Assembly: GCA_030616775.1 (NCBI GenBank)
Contig: JAUWWQ010000030.1
Coordinates: 1 to 52,977 of the forward strand
Direction of reading: 5' to 3'
Source: Planctomycetota bacterium
Lineage (GTDB): Bacteria > Planctomycetota > Phycisphaerae > UBA1845
DNA length: 52,977 bases
Under the pieces are notes generated by a model. That model searched no databases. It was given only the letters and a program-made list of their open reading frames with translations, and was not told the DNA's origin. Positions 6,011-18,200 of this stretch are shown here, piece by piece (position 1 is the stretch's first letter; each line of letters opens with the position of its first letter). The translations under genes and the position numbers were made by a program.

Positions 6011-7408
6011 TCATGACAGAGCGTTGACAATGTCAACGAAGTGACGGCCGCGGTCTACAAAGTTGTTGTAGGCGTCGAAGCTCGGCGCCCCGGGCGAGAA
6101 CAGGATCGCGTCGCCGGGGCGGGCCTCGACACGGGCAAGTTCTACAGCTTCGTGGAGGCCTCTGACTTCGCAGGCGATGCTTCGATCTGTTTGCCGCTCG
6201 GCTGCGCGGATTGCCCGCGCGAATACCGGGCCCGATTCACCCGTGCAAATCACAAGCCGGCACTTGCCGGCTAAAGTGCTCGCCAACTTGGTCAACGAGG
6301 TGGGTTTGTCCTGACCGCCGACGACAGCTACTATCGGTTGCTGGAGCGCTTCGACGGCTGTGATGGTCGCAGCCGGTGACGTAGACTTCGAGTCATTGTA
6401 GTAATCCACACCATCGAGCTTCCGCACATGCTCGAGCCGGTGCGGCAATCCTTTGAACGACCGCAACGCCTCGCGCACGACGGCCTCATCCAAACCTAGC
6501 TGACGACAAACGGTCAGCACACAAGCGGCGTTGGCTTGATTGTGCCTCCCCGGCAAACGCAGCTCGATCGGCGGATCGGGTTGGACCACCCGCACCTGGC
6601 GCGTTGCATAATCCGCAACGGACCGTTGAAGGATCGCTTCTGCTTCGGGGTCCACATCGCCCACAATGACCTTACTTGTAAGCTCCGGGTCGCCAACGAT
6701 GTTGAGCTTTGCCGCTATGTATTCGGCGTAGGCGCCATGACGATCCAGGTGGTGCGGGGACAGGTTGGTGATTACGGCCAGCGACGACGCCCAGTCAGTA
6801 CGGTGAAGGTCCTCCAATTGGGCGTTGGACATCTCCAACACCACAAGATCGGTTGGGCGGATAGCGTTCAGCTCAGTCAGCAGCGAGCGGCCAATGTTAC
6901 CGCCCAGATGTACGCCGGTGAAATCGACGCTTCCAGCACGGCGACAGGATTCGAGTACCTCAGCCAGCATCGCACAGGTCGTGCTCTTGCCGTACGTGCC
7001 GGTTATACCGATAACCTTCCCGGGGCAGCGCTCGCAGAAAAGATTCATCTCCGTGGTCCACGGAAGGTTCCGACGGATAACAGCCTGAAACAACTTCGAG
7101 CGAGCTTTGCTGACGGCCGGGTTGATGACCACCAAGTCCGCCTCGTCGAGGTCGCCAAGATCGTGCCCGCCAAGGTGCAGGGCAATATCCAGGTCGGACA
7201 CGGCTTCGACCGACTCAGCCAGCGTTTCGGGATGTGCCTGATCGGTCACCGTTACGGCAGCTCCCTGGCTGGCAAGCCACCGGGTCACGCCGACCCCGCC
7301 CCCGAAACGACCAAGCCCGATCACCAGGATTCTAAGCCCCTCGAAAGATGCTGCTTGGTTCCCACACCGAAAGACAGACTCAAGCGTAGACCCTTCCTGC
7401 CGTTTCAC
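6011..7408 (-). CDS. murD: UDP-N-acetylmuramoyl-L-alanine:D-glutamate ligase MurD
   Basis: Predicted 465 aa, near the family norm of 440-460. It ligates D-glutamate to UDP-MurNAc-L-Ala in cytoplasmic peptidoglycan synthesis. The start is GTG 7408 with GGAGG 5 nt upstream (7414-7418). Visible motifs: an N-terminal Rossmann-like VIGLGRFGGGVG, the ATP-binding loop GITGTYGKSTT (about residues 135-145; the usual form is GTNGKTT, so Asn is replaced by Tyr), HLDRHG in the central domain, YYNDSKSTSPAAT in the ligand-binding domain, and the C-terminal SPGAPSFDAYNNF..RG. It stands alone here, without other mur genes. Its last 89 nt are duplicated at 4891-4979. Confidence 0.92.
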   Translation of the reverse strand: MKRQEGSTLESVFRCGNQAASFEGLRILVIGLGRFGGGVGVTRWLASQGAAVTVTDQAHPETLAESVEAVSDLDIALHLGGHDLGDLDEADLVVINPAVSKARSKLFQAVIRRNLPWTTEMNLFCERCPGKVIGITGTYGKSTTCAMLAEVLESCRRAGSVDFTGVHLGGNIGRSLLTELNAIRPTDLVVLEMSNAQLEDLHRTDWASSLAVITNLSPHHLDRHGAYAEYIAAKLNIVGDPELTSKVIVGDVDPEAEAILQRSVADYATRQVRVVQPDPPIELRLPGRHNQANAACVLTVCRQLGLDEAVVREALRSFKGLPHRLEHVRKLDGVDYYNDSKSTSPAATITAVEALQQPIVAVVGGQDKPTSLTKLASTLAGKCRLVICTGESGPVFARAIRAAERQTDRSIACEVRGLHEAVELARVEARPGDAILFSPGAPSFDAYNNFVDRGRHFVDIVNALS

Positions 7409-7703
7409 ATTTGCCTCCAGGCTCCAAACCGTGTTGCTGCGGAGGTAACGCTTCCCGATCGGTCATTACCCTCTACCGGAGCCCTCCAGGCCAATGATGG
7501 ACAAAACACCAGTGGCTACGGTGCGTCAAACGGTCGGGAGACCGGGTCACGATAAGCGCCGGGCCGATTATAGGTCTCCACGGCGTTGGTTTCCTCATAG
7601 CGTCGACAAGCGCCTTATGATGGTAACGCTTATAGCAGCAACGAGCACGGCCACACCAATATTATTGGAGCGCGCAAGCCCCAGCGGTGCATACCCCTCT
7701 TTG
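7409..7703. other. Divergent intergenic region between murD and the FG-GAP gene
   Basis: About 300 bases, with no gene that I can support on either strand. It contains the murD ribosome site on the minus strand and leads to the strong plus-strand promoter at 7704. Confidence 0.4.
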
Positions 7704-7733
7704 TTGACAGGTCTCTTGGGGTGTTCGTATAAT
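7704..7733 (+). promoter_or_regulatory. Strong sigma70-consensus promoter
   Basis: Perfect TTGACA (7704-7709) and perfect TATAAT (7728-7733) with an 18-nt spacer. It would give a leader of about 135 nt for the FG-GAP lipoprotein gene. It is the best promoter match in the window. Confidence 0.75.
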
Positions 7734-7875
7734 GCTGCGGTAGCATCCCGATGGCGGACGGCGTCTTGCAACTGCACACGCGGAATCTAAGACGGCTTCG
7801 ATGCCCGAGCACGAGTGAGGGTCACTCTCGAAGGCTGGGTTCTGCATAGTGCATTACGAACTTCGGAGTATCTAG

Positions 7876-10800
7876 GTGATGGGATTGGCACTGACTGGGA
7901 CCAAAGTATATCGGTGGGGGGTACGGCTGGGCATGGCGTCCTGTGCTGCCTTGGCGGTTTTGGCGATAGGCTGTCCGAACGCTCTGGGGCCTGGATCCCC
8001 TAACGGTGATGGGGCCGACGACACCGGCGATTCGGGCGCCACACTGCCCGAAGACGGCGTGGGCGGCGAGATTATCAACGTCTCTGCCAACCTTGGCGTC
8101 TCTGCGCTAAGTCCGCCAATATCCATTCTCTACAGCACAACTGGTACCCCGGATTCGATCTCCGGATTCTACGTTCCCGTTGCTGACCTTAGCCCGGGTG
8201 CCGGACCGGTGGGCGACCGCATCGTCGTGGCCAAAAACCTCTCCGGAGGCAGCAACAAGGCTTTCAGCTTCGATCCTGGTGCGGCCGGCGTCGGCTTCTT
8301 TCGGGTAGGTGTCATTATGATGGTCGGCGGTGAGGAGATCACCGCCCAGAGCAAGGGCACGATCCAGGTTCAGGGCCCACCCAATCCGTTTTTCATCCGG
8401 CCCGCTGATGCGATCACGACGAAGTTTGTAGGCGAGGACGTGTTCATTTCCTTCGACGCAGGTGATCCCGAAGGCGACGTGCAGTGGCGTTTGTTTTACT
8501 TGACGGCAGCCGATTCGCTGGACAATCCGCTCGACCAGCTCGGCACGCTGATCTCGGTGGGAAGCGGCAACTTCGGCTCAGCCACCTTCTCCACAGCAGG
8601 TCTTTCTGCGGGCGACTATGAGCTGGGCCTTTCCGCCACTGATAGTGGGTTTTCGATTGCCACGACGGTTGCCAACGGCGACAGCAACCGGATCGTTACG
8701 ATACCAAACGAGTCGCAAGCCGGTCCGATCATCCGCGTGCTCGACGAGTCGGCTGTCGAGCCGCCCTCCATGACGTTTATAGCCCCGGGCTCAAGTGACG
8801 TTGTGCTCTTCAGGGACGCACCGTTCACCCTGGAGTTTGTTGTGACAATCTTTGAGCCCGGCGCGACTGGTGAGATCGAGCTCTTCTATGACAGCGATTT
8901 CCAAGCCAGCAACGGATTCCAGGGGACAATCCCTGGTGCGGAGGAACTCTCGGCGTCAGAGACCTCGTTTGCGTTGCCGACCGGCTTGCCGGAAGGCACA
9001 TGGTTTATCGGAGCGACAATTCGCACCGTCGGAGGCATCAGTCCCTCTGTGACGTATTACGCATCGGGGCGGATCATGATTGTGCGAGAACCGACGCTGA
9101 CAGTCACCGAGCCAGATAGTCCCCTGCCAGTCTCACCGTCGACGCCCGTCACAGTCGCTTGGACCACCAACGCCCCGCCCTCGTCCGGTACTGTTGATGT
9201 GTTTGCCAGAAGGGTCGGCTCTTCCGACGCGGCGTTCGGCGCCAAAATCGCGATCGAAACGGACGCCCCAATGGCCACCCGCTCGGCAACGTTCGTCAGC
9301 GATACCTCGGGTCTATTCGAGATTACGGTTCGGCTCGAGTTCAACGACAATACAATGAAGTCGGCGACGGCTCCGGCGAGTGTGCGTGTCTCGTCGATAC
9401 CGCCGATCCTCTGGCTGGGGTCTTTGACCGATGACCAGCCGCCGTTTGAAGGCGCCATCTTCGGCGGTGCCAATTTCGAAGACAATGCCGGTACCGCGTT
9501 GACAACGGCCGGTGACCTCGACGGGGACGAATTAGACGAGTTTGTGGTGGGTGCCCGCTACGGCAAGCCGTTTTTCGTGAACCCCTCCGGCGTGGGACCG
9601 GGTGAGGCGTACATCATCTATGGTGCGGCGGGCGGCGGTAAGTTGACCGGTGAATACAGCCTCAACTCGGTGGGAACGGACCTACTGCGCGGGGTGACGC
9701 TTACGGGCATACAAACCGCCAACGGCAGTGACGACACGGAGGGGCTCAGCAGCATTACGCTCATTCCCGATGCCGATGGTGACGGCAAGGGTGAACTGGC
9801 CTTTGGCTTCCCGTTTGTCGATTCGGCGGGAAGCACCGTTGGGGTTCTTGAGGCGGCCGGGCAGTTCCTAAACGGCGGCGTTGTGATCCTGAGCAGCAAC
9901 AACGGCATCCTGCTTGATCCGACGGCGGGGACGCCGGTCATCAACCTGGCCGGCGTCGGGCAGTCCTTCTCCGATATGACGATCGTACCCAGTGGCAACC
10001 CGAACGCATTTAATGACCAGCGGCGTTTCGAGCCGGGGGATCCGGGCTCAGGCACGCCTCCCGGGTGCGTGGACGGCCAGGACGGCGTGGTGGACAACAT
10101 CATCGGCCCTTCCGTGGGGTTCATATCGCTCTTAGCGCCGCCGCGGTGGGAGCAGATAGGCCTGGTGTTCGTCGACTCCACAGAAACAGAGGCCGAGTTA
10201 TGGTGTAGGACTCAGGTGGAGTTGACTGCGGTCTGCACGGAACGGAGCGACCTGAATCCTGAGGACGACGCCGGGTCGGGGTTTTATATTGCCGAGGCGA
10301 TCGCGCTCGAACCTCGAGGGGCGCGCATCATCGGTCCGAGCGAAGGCGACGGATTCGGCACTTCCATCACGGCCAGCAAGGCGCTGGACGATGACGGTCC
10401 CGGGGACCTGATCATCAGTGCTCCCAACCGCGATGCATTTGCCGCGTTCGTCGATGGCATCACGTCGGACATCTCCAACGCCGGTGTTGCATACCTGGCC
10501 GACAATCGGAATCTGTGGGGGCCGGATGAGTTCTTCCTGTCCGGTGAAACACCGCCTACACCTCATCAGTACATTATGGCTTTTGGGAGCCACTGCGGTG
10601 ACGGCCGGGCCCCGTCCCTCGGCGCCATTCGTATTCCCGGGGATGCCAACGACCGCATCGAGGTGATTGAAGGGATCGACGATTTTAACGGCGACAGTCG
10701 CAATGACTTTGCCGTCGGCGCTCCCACCGCCGATCGTGGGCACGGGCGCGTCTACATCGCCTATCGTCGTGAGGAAGCCATCGAGGGCGACTTCGTCCTC

Positions 10801-11748
10801 GACAAGTTGGAGCTCGCTTCCACAGACGCCGAGCGGCTTGACGGGATGCTGATCGTGACGAACTCGCCTGACGGTCTCGGCTCGAGCTTGGCGGGTGGTA
10901 TTGATTTCAACGGCGACGGGCTCTCGGACCTGGTGATCGGAAGCCCGAATGCTTCGGGCGGCGTAGGCGAGGTTCTTGTCGTCTTCGGTAACACGGGCAT
11001 CGTCAGTGGTGCGAATGGGATCAGCGTCAATGACCTTCTGACCACCAGTCGCACGACAGACGGTCGGCCTGTCGCCGTCCGTATCAAGGGCAATCCGCGC
11101 GACAGCAACAGCCAATTCGGTTTCAACGTTGCCAACGTCGGGGACGTGGATGGCGACCGACTTGATGACCTGCTGATCGCCGCGCCGAACGCCTCGCCCC
11201 GGTTTGACCGGGACCCTAATGACGCAGACGACCGCCTCACCGACCTGGGACTGGATCTTGACTTCAACGGTGTCCCGGATGACGTGAGCGGGCCAGCGGG
11301 CCGCCCGGACGGTTCTCTCGACACGTTCGATAACCTCAGCAATGCCGGCATCGTGTATGTAATCCTCAGCGGCAATCGGCTCGACAGGATCAGAACGTGC
11401 ACCGACAGCGGTCGGGTCTGCGAATCGGACGCCGATTGCGATCTGGGAGAACTGTGCGGTAGTGGCGACATGACCATTGATATCGATCAGCTTGGCACGA
11501 ACCAGCTTCGCGGGTTCATGATCGTCGGGCGAAGTGCGGGCGATCGACTGGGCGGCGGGGATGCCGGCGATTCCGACGCCGGCGGTATCGAGGCCAAGGC
11601 TGGACGTGGGCGATCGAAGGGGCTAGCCCCGGCGGGCGATGTCGACGGTGACGGTCGGGCAGACATCTTGATCGGCGCGATCCTGGCTGATCCGGATGGA
11701 CGCACCAACGCCGGCGAGGTCTACCTGATCTACGGGTCTTCCCAGTAA
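7876..11748 (+). CDS. Large FG-GAP (integrin alpha-like) repeat lipoprotein
   Basis: Predicted about 1290 aa. GTG 7876 or the adjacent ATG 7879 may be the start, both behind GGAG (7864-7867). The N-terminus is a lipoprotein signal peptide ending LAIGC. A 500-residue Ig-like/beta region follows. From about residue 530 there are at least five FG-GAP-type blades with calcium-loop sequences: GDLDGDELDEFVVGA, DDFNGDSRNDFAVGAP, DFNGDGLSDLVIGSP, GDVDGDRLDDLLIAAP and GDVDGDGRADILIGA, each followed by a VYLIYG-like strand. Such repeats form a beta-propeller used in adhesion or carbohydrate/protein binding outside the cell. A Cys cluster (CTDSGRVCESDADC..C, about residues 1175-1195) recurs in the next gene product. 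No enzyme motif is seen. Confidence 0.85.
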   Translation: MMGLALTGTKVYRWGVRLGMASCAALAVLAIGCPNALGPGSPNGDGADDTGDSGATLPEDGVGGEIINVSANLGVSALSPPISILYSTTGTPDSISGFYVPVADLSPGAGPVGDRIVVAKNLSGGSNKAFSFDPGAAGVGFFRVGVIMMVGGEEITAQSKGTIQVQGPPNPFFIRPADAITTKFVGEDVFISFDAGDPEGDVQWRLFYLTAADSLDNPLDQLGTLISVGSGNFGSATFSTAGLSAGDYELGLSATDSGFSIATTVANGDSNRIVTIPNESQAGPIIRVLDESAVEPPSMTFIAPGSSDVVLFRDAPFTLEFVVTIFEPGATGEIELFYDSDFQASNGFQGTIPGAEELSASETSFALPTGLPEGTWFIGATIRTVGGISPSVTYYASGRIMIVREPTLTVTEPDSPLPVSPSTPVTVAWTTNAPPSSGTVDVFARRVGSSDAAFGAKIAIETDAPMATRSATFVSDTSGLFEITVRLEFNDNTMKSATAPASVRVSSIPPILWLGSLTDDQPPFEGAIFGGANFEDNAGTALTTAGDLDGDELDEFVVGARYGKPFFVNPSGVGPGEAYIIYGAAGGGKLTGEYSLNSVGTDLLRGVTLTGIQTANGSDDTEGLSSITLIPDADGDGKGELAFGFPFVDSAGSTVGVLEAAGQFLNGGVVILSSNNGILLDPTAGTPVINLAGVGQSFSDMTIVPSGNPNAFNDQRRFEPGDPGSGTPPGCVDGQDGVVDNIIGPSVGFISLLAPPRWEQIGLVFVDSTETEAELWCRTQVELTAVCTERSDLNPEDDAGSGFYIAEAIALEPRGARIIGPSEGDGFGTSITASKALDDDGPGDLIISAPNRDAFAAFVDGITSDISNAGVAYLADNRNLWGPDEFFLSGETPPTPHQYIMAFGSHCGDGRAPSLGAIRIPGDANDRIEVIEGIDDFNGDSRNDFAVGAPTADRGHGRVYIAYRREEAIEGDFVLDKLELASTDAERLDGMLIVTNSPDGLGSSLAGGIDFNGDGLSDLVIGSPNASGGVGEVLVVFGNTGIVSGANGISVNDLLTTSRTTDGRPVAVRIKGNPRDSNSQFGFNVANVGDVDGDRLDDLLIAAPNASPRFDRDPNDADDRLTDLGLDLDFNGVPDDVSGPAGRPDGSLDTFDNLSNAGIVYVILSGNRLDRIRTCTDSGRVCESDADCDLGELCGSGDMTIDIDQLGTNQLRGFMIVGRSAGDRLGGGDAGDSDAGGIEAKAGRGRSKGLAPAGDVDGDGRADILIGAILADPDGRTNAGEVYLIYGSSQ

Positions 11749-12281
11749 ACGGGCGATAGCTAGCGCGTTTGCGGCGATCTGGACCATCCAACAGACCCTG
11801 TGGGCGGACCTTCAACTCGTTCAAGGGACAGACTAGAAAGCCTGTCCAACATTTGTGAGAGGCTCTTATCACTTGTACGGACGATGGGAGGTCGCAGAGC
11901 CGTTTGTTCCCGATAATCACAGCCCCCAGTGTGCTTGGAATCGCGGCGGGCGTGCTCAGTTGACAGACACTTATCACCAGCGATACCATTGCCGTCGGGA
12001 CGAGGTCTCGATGGTCGGTTCGCCTTCTTGCCACAGAGTGTTTTGAGGAGTTGGAGAAGGCGGGGGCTGGCGCTCGGTCGCTCGTGGCGAGCACCACGAC
12101 TTCGCCCGCTCGCCGACGGTGTGTAATCTCTTGCACGGCTCGTGCGTTGCATTGTCGCAGGACGACGAAACCGGGCCCACCTTCGCGCAAGCGTTTACCA
12201 GGGTTTGGCTGTTTGGATTCGAGCGCGCGTCGCATTCCGTACGAGGCGGCGTCGGCGAACACCCATGGGAGTCGCTACAAG
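11749..12281. other. Intergenic region with a possible promoter
   Basis: 530 bases between two giant genes. I see no gene; the open frames on both strands are short of family signatures. TTGACA (11960-11965), an 18-nt spacer and TACCAT (11984-11989) is a plausible promoter for the downstream protease gene, giving a leader of about 285 nt. No clear terminator after 11748. Confidence 0.4.
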
Positions 12282-15200
12282 ATGAAGTCAGGTAAGGCAC
12301 GAATTCGGACCACACGCTGGGTGGCGGTGGCGTGCTCAATGGGCGCTATCGCTTCCTTGCTCCTCACCGTGTCGGCGTTGGCGGGTGATCGCCAGTTTCT
12401 CGTCATCCTGGCGAACTCCTCCAAGGAGTTTCCCGGCGGGCAGCCTCCCGGCGGGCTTACAAACAAGCAGCTCATCCACAATCAGTACTTTGACACGACC
12501 AATCCGAGCATCCAGTCGTTCGCCGAGTACTGGGCGGAAATCAGCTACGGAAACGTCACGATCAGCGGCGAAACGCACGATTGGATCAATCTCCCGTGGC
12601 CGATTCGCCCGACCACCTCACCGGCGGATTTTACGGACCTGAACCAGAGCGAGTACTATGAGTATGGTGCCGGTGAGCTACTCAACCCCTTCCGGGCGAT
12701 GGTCATTGTCGACATCACGGGAGACCCGCGGGACAGCGACGATGGTCCATTCTCCTCGTTTGGAAACCCACCCTATGCCCGAGGCGGCCAGGATCTCACA
12801 TCGCTCGGCCTTCCGATCTGGATGCCTGGAGAACGTTTCATCGATATGGACGGTGATGGCCGGTGGGACGGGCTAGACGAAGCGACCAACTCCATGGACT
12901 GGAACGGTAACGGCCGGCCCGATCTTCTCGGCCCGTGGGTGGATCTTAACAGGAACGACGTCCCTGACAATCCGCAGGACTGCCTTTATCTGTGGGACGA
13001 GGACAACGATGGGTTCCCCAACTGCTGCCCAGACGGCCCGGGGATGCTGAAGTGCGAACCCTTCCCCGCAGAGAACGCCTGTCCCCCAACAAACTGGGAA
13101 GGGCCTGAGGGGGAGATTGAAGACTGCAATGGGAATCTGATCCCTGACGCATGTGATGTCAGCTGCATCTCCCGAGAATGCGAGGATACCGGCTGGCTGG
13201 ACGAGAATCCCGGGCTCTGTGGCGGGAGCGGGGATAGACTCCCCCTCTCTGCCGGGGATCGGGCATGCGACATGGAAGCACCCGACGATATCCCGGACGA
13301 ATGCCAGTTCCAGAACTACCTCATAGATTGCGTCGAACAGGCGGTATCGGACCCCGAGGACCCATGTTCCGGATTTTCCGAGTGTGGTGACATTGGAGAC
13401 TTTCGGACTGCTACACTTCCGCGGTGCGAGTTTTTTGACAGCAATAGCGACGGAACGCTCGACATCGTTGAACCATTCGAGAACTTCCTGCGGCATTGGA
13501 GCCTTCCTGGCGGCTGGGTCATCGTGGATGAACAGTACATCCGGGACAACTACCCCGGCGATGCCAGCAAGGTCGTCAAAAGAGGGGAAGTCCGTACGCT
13601 CTGGGTGGAGAGACCCGGCGAAAATGAGTGTCGGACGCGCGTCCCATGTGGGAGTAATGCGGACTGCGCCGGTGTGCTTGGCACAAACCCCACCTGCAAC
13701 ACTAGTACGCATACATGCGTTACTCAGATACAAAACGCACGGGCGCCGAACGGCAGCATTATCTTCAATGCGTGTCCCGTGGGTGAGCACGCCCAGTACG
13801 ACCCGCCTGATTGGTGGGAGGATATAGGGTCCACCAAGATGCAGCATCAGAACAAACTCCACTTCTCCCCGGAGTTTCTCGAGGAGCTCACGGTTGAACC
13901 GCCGTGGTACAAGCAGGCGTGGGTGGACCGCTACGGGACCGAGCCGCCCCCGTGGGATTGGCCTTTCACGCCCGTCATGATCCCTTCAAAGGACGCGGAG
14001 CGCCGGTGCTTCGTAGCCAACCACGGTGGTCTCAACGGCAACGGAACGGGTTGGTTGGGTTGCAGCGATTTAGATGCCAATATCATCTTCGCAACGGGAG
14101 ATCCGTGTGACGTAGATGAAAGTGCAATCCTGTTTTCGCAGGCCTGCAATAGCCCGATCTTGCCCGAAGAAATGAACGGAATTGGCAGTGTGCTTGTGGT
14201 GTATGATGGTCCTGTGGAGCACGACGACCTTCCCTCGTCGAAGTACCATCGGCACGGCGACCAGCGCCTCGGTGAGGTCACCTCACCTTTTAATGACGAC
14301 ATCTGGGGGCATGACCGCGGGCTTCACCGCCCCGATGTACCTATGATGCCGGACGGTGTCATCCCCCCCGCAGGGCCCTACGCCACGAGTATTCACGGCA
14401 ACTTTGGCCGGGACGGTGGGAATCTTCTCCACATGGAGTTGCTGACTATCCGGACCGAGCCACCCTTCAACACCGGAGACTCCTGGGAATACGACCGGTG
14501 GCTTACCGGTCGCTTCCCCTTCCACCCCTTCGCTGGCTCCCTTCTGGCCTTCCCTGACCTTCTTGGCGAGAACTTCGGCTTTCGCGACTACAACCTCGAC
14601 GGCCTGGTCGATCAGGGTGAGGTTCGCCCCGTCGGGTCGGAAAACTACCTTGTTGACTCCGACACATTCACACCGAACAACGGGACAAACAGTCTGTACC
14701 CGTTTAACCGGCGGCGCCTGCTCGAGGACTGTATTGAAGTCGTGGACGACGCATTCGATCTTGACGATTTCGTGGATACCGTGGCTTTGGAGCGGGTGAC
14801 CTGCGGGGGGCGGTCGGTATCCTGGCCCGTGCCGTCGCGACTTCTTGGCGGAGAGCCGGAAGGTAGTACGGTATTCGCCAGTGGACTCTTGTCCGGGATC
14901 GTACTGTTGCCGCCGGGGGCCCACGACAGCGGTGACTTCCCCTTCGCGCCGAGTTTCTACCCGATCCATAACGAGGACGGTCTGGGTGATCCACAGTATC
15001 TGGATGCCAACCTCCCGCGTTCTCCACGCGACCCGGCACTCGAACCGAACTTTAGTCCGCAGATCAGTTGGAATATTTTTGCACATGATCTGGTGATCGC
15101 TCTGGACACCAACTCGCAGAGTGAGACCATTCCCATAGGGGGGTCCCAGACGGCGTATTCCGCCCACGAGTACTTGCACACCTGGGAGGGCTTCCCCGAT

Positions 15201-18200
15201 CTCTATGATTACGATGTGTTCGAACCACCGGGACCGGTGATCAATTGTCCGGTTGGGGCGTGGGACATCATGGCCAACGGCGGATTGGTCCATCCCGTTC
15301 CCATTCTGAAGGAAAAGCCCTGTACGGAATGGGTCACACCGGTGGATCTCAAGACCGTACTGACGCCTGGTGTTGACACAGTTCTGACACTACCCCAGGC
15401 AGAGTTCATCCGCGATGACAGCTACTACTTCCTTGAAAATGACAACCGCTACGGCGAGCGCTATTACTTCTGGTCTGCCGGGAGCGGGTTCGATGCGCGC
15501 ATGCCCGGAGAAGGGCTGCTAATCCTGCACACCGACGTGGGCTCCAACCCGGACGCCCTACCGCCCCAACAGCGAAGCGGCACCCGCCCCACGTACCTGA
15601 TCGTCCAAGGGGATGGGTTCGGTGAACTCCAGGCCGGTACCGACTGTGGCGATGATGGTGACCCCTGGCCCGGCAGCGCCGACGCAACCCGGTTTAATCT
15701 CGATACCTTACCGCCAGCTACGTGGTACACGCAGAACAGTTGGACGGGGATCGACGTCCTAGATGTCCTGCCCGATGGGAGTGGTTCCGTGCAACTGAAG
15801 ATCAACTGGGTGCCAACAAGCATCCCCAGCTTGCGGTTCATCGATCCGCCCGGCGGGGAGTCGGTCGGCTCCACATACCAGGTGCGCTTCGAGGCAACCG
15901 ATGTATACGGTGGCACGACGATCCGCATGTATTACATGAACGACGAGAAAGTGTGTAGCGACAGCGGCGCATCGTGCGAGGACGACTACGATTGTCTAGA
16001 TGAATTCTGTGCCCACAAACCGACGATTCTTCCAGGCGGCGACAACTTGATCGGCCAAATGAGAAAGACCACCCCGGGCACTAACCAATTGAGTATGGAC
16101 TGGAACATCAGTGGTGTTCCGGACGGTCGCTACGTGCTCTTTGCGAAGCTGATTCCGGGCCAAGGCTCGGATGGAATCGAGCGTGACGCGACGGACCCGC
16201 GCCCAGGGCGCAACAACCTCGGTAATGGCTCGTTGGTCGTGGACAACGTCAACATCACCGGTAACTCAGCCCGCTCCGAGACCTGGACGGCCATTTGCCT
16301 TGATGCCGACGGCCAGCGGTGGCGGGTGAACAGCAGCTTGACTCAGCCGGTGCTCAATGAGGATGATCCGGATGCGGATCCCTACGACCGGGCCTTCACC
16401 GGGCAACCGTACACGTCGAGAAAAAGCGCAGTGCGGTTCACGATCAATGAGAGTACCAAGCCATTCGTGTTGGAAGACACATTAACGTTCACGACAACCG
16501 GAATCACAGCGGTTAGCCGGAGCGTGGCAATCATCAACGGGCAGATCAAGGAAGATCCAACGGCCGTCATAAGTGCGTCACCGCTTGCATGTCCAGCCCC
16601 GAGCGAAGACTTAGGGCCATGTCCGCCTTTGACGGTCACGTTCGACGGCCGCCGTTCGTACGATCCGAACGGGGAACCCCTCGAATACCGTTGGGACTTC
16701 GGCGACGGAAGTGAGCCGGTCAGCGGGTCACAGGTCCAGAACACCTTTGATGAGGCGGGAACCTTCACGGTAGTGCTCCGGGTCACCAATCCGAACAACG
16801 GGCGCTCCGATGAGGCCGCGGTGGACATCAAGGTGACCAACAACTCACCGCAGGCGGTCATCTCCGCTTCGCCGACAAACGGACCGACACCGGAAGAGTG
16901 CGACCCCGCGTGTTCGCTCGAGGTCCAGTTCAGTGGAGCACAGTCCAGTGATTCTGAGACGTCATCCAACCGGTTGGTCTATCACTGGGATTTCGGTGAC
17001 GGTGCCACCGCCAACAACGCGCTGACCCCGGGGACGGCCTTTCAGATGGTCGAGCACTTGTACCGGAATCGAGCGGATGGGACCGAGGATGGGACCGAAT
17101 GCACGGTCGCAGATCCGTGCACCTTCATCGCCACATTGACCGTGATTGACGAGGGTGGTAAGGAAGATACGGATACTGCAACAATCCGAGTAGGCAACAC
17201 CAATCCCGTGCCCCACATTACCCACACCGCTCTCGAAGGACCCGATCCGTGGTCCGTGGTCTTCAATGCCATCGGTTCATCTGACCCGGACGGCGACGAA
17301 TTGTGCGTCAAGTGGGAGTGGGGTGATGAGGGAGTCGATGTCTTCCCCGTCACCGGACAAGAAGGGGCGACCGACGGCAGCGTAGCCCACGAGTATAAGC
17401 TTCTGGCGGGGGACACTTTCGGATCGTTCTCCACCAAAGCGACCGTGTACGACGATCGCTGTCTGGGAGACGATGGTTGCGACTTGCTGAAGCAAAAGCT
17501 GCTTGAAGATCCTGACTGGGATGACCCTCGTTGCGGAAAGGCTGTACGGCTGTTTACAGTCACTGTGAGCGAGGCCACCGTCGGCGCTTCCGACCCGCGG
17601 GCAATCTTCACGATTGATCCGCCGCAGCCGCTATTGGATGAAGAGTTTACCGTGGACGCCTCGATGTCTTACGACCTGCCGCCGGGCCACGTGATCGTGT
17701 CGTATGGCTGGCGTTGGGGTGATGGTACAGCAACGGGCTTGGGCCGGACTGCTACGCATACCTACACGGCGCCTGGAACGTACACGATCACGCTGACGGT
17801 TGAGGACGACGAGGATCCACCGAACACGGGTAGTACCTCGCGGATTGTAGTCATAAGCGGTGACGGGGAGATCGAGCCGCCGGAGCCTGACAACCAGCCC
17901 CCGATCGCGCTGTTCACTGTGAATCCGCCGAGCGGATTCGCCGGCGTCACCCTATTCACGTTCAACGCGAGTGCCTCCTCCGACCCGGACGGGGATGACA
18001 CCAAGCTCTCGTATCGGTGGTCGTTCGGCGACGGCGACCCGTACGAGACCGGTGCAGTGGTGACGCACGTTTTTGACCAGCCGAACCTCAGCGGCTACGT
18101 AGTGCGGCTTACTGTTCGGGACGAGGGCAATGCCTCGACGGTGTTCACGCGTGAGGTGATCGTCAAGGAAAGCGTGGGCAACCAGTCCCCACACGCCTAC

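Noticed and set aside
6536-7555. 339-codon plus-strand ORF opposite murD
   Set aside because: Antisense shadow of murD; murD motifs are complete on the minus strand.
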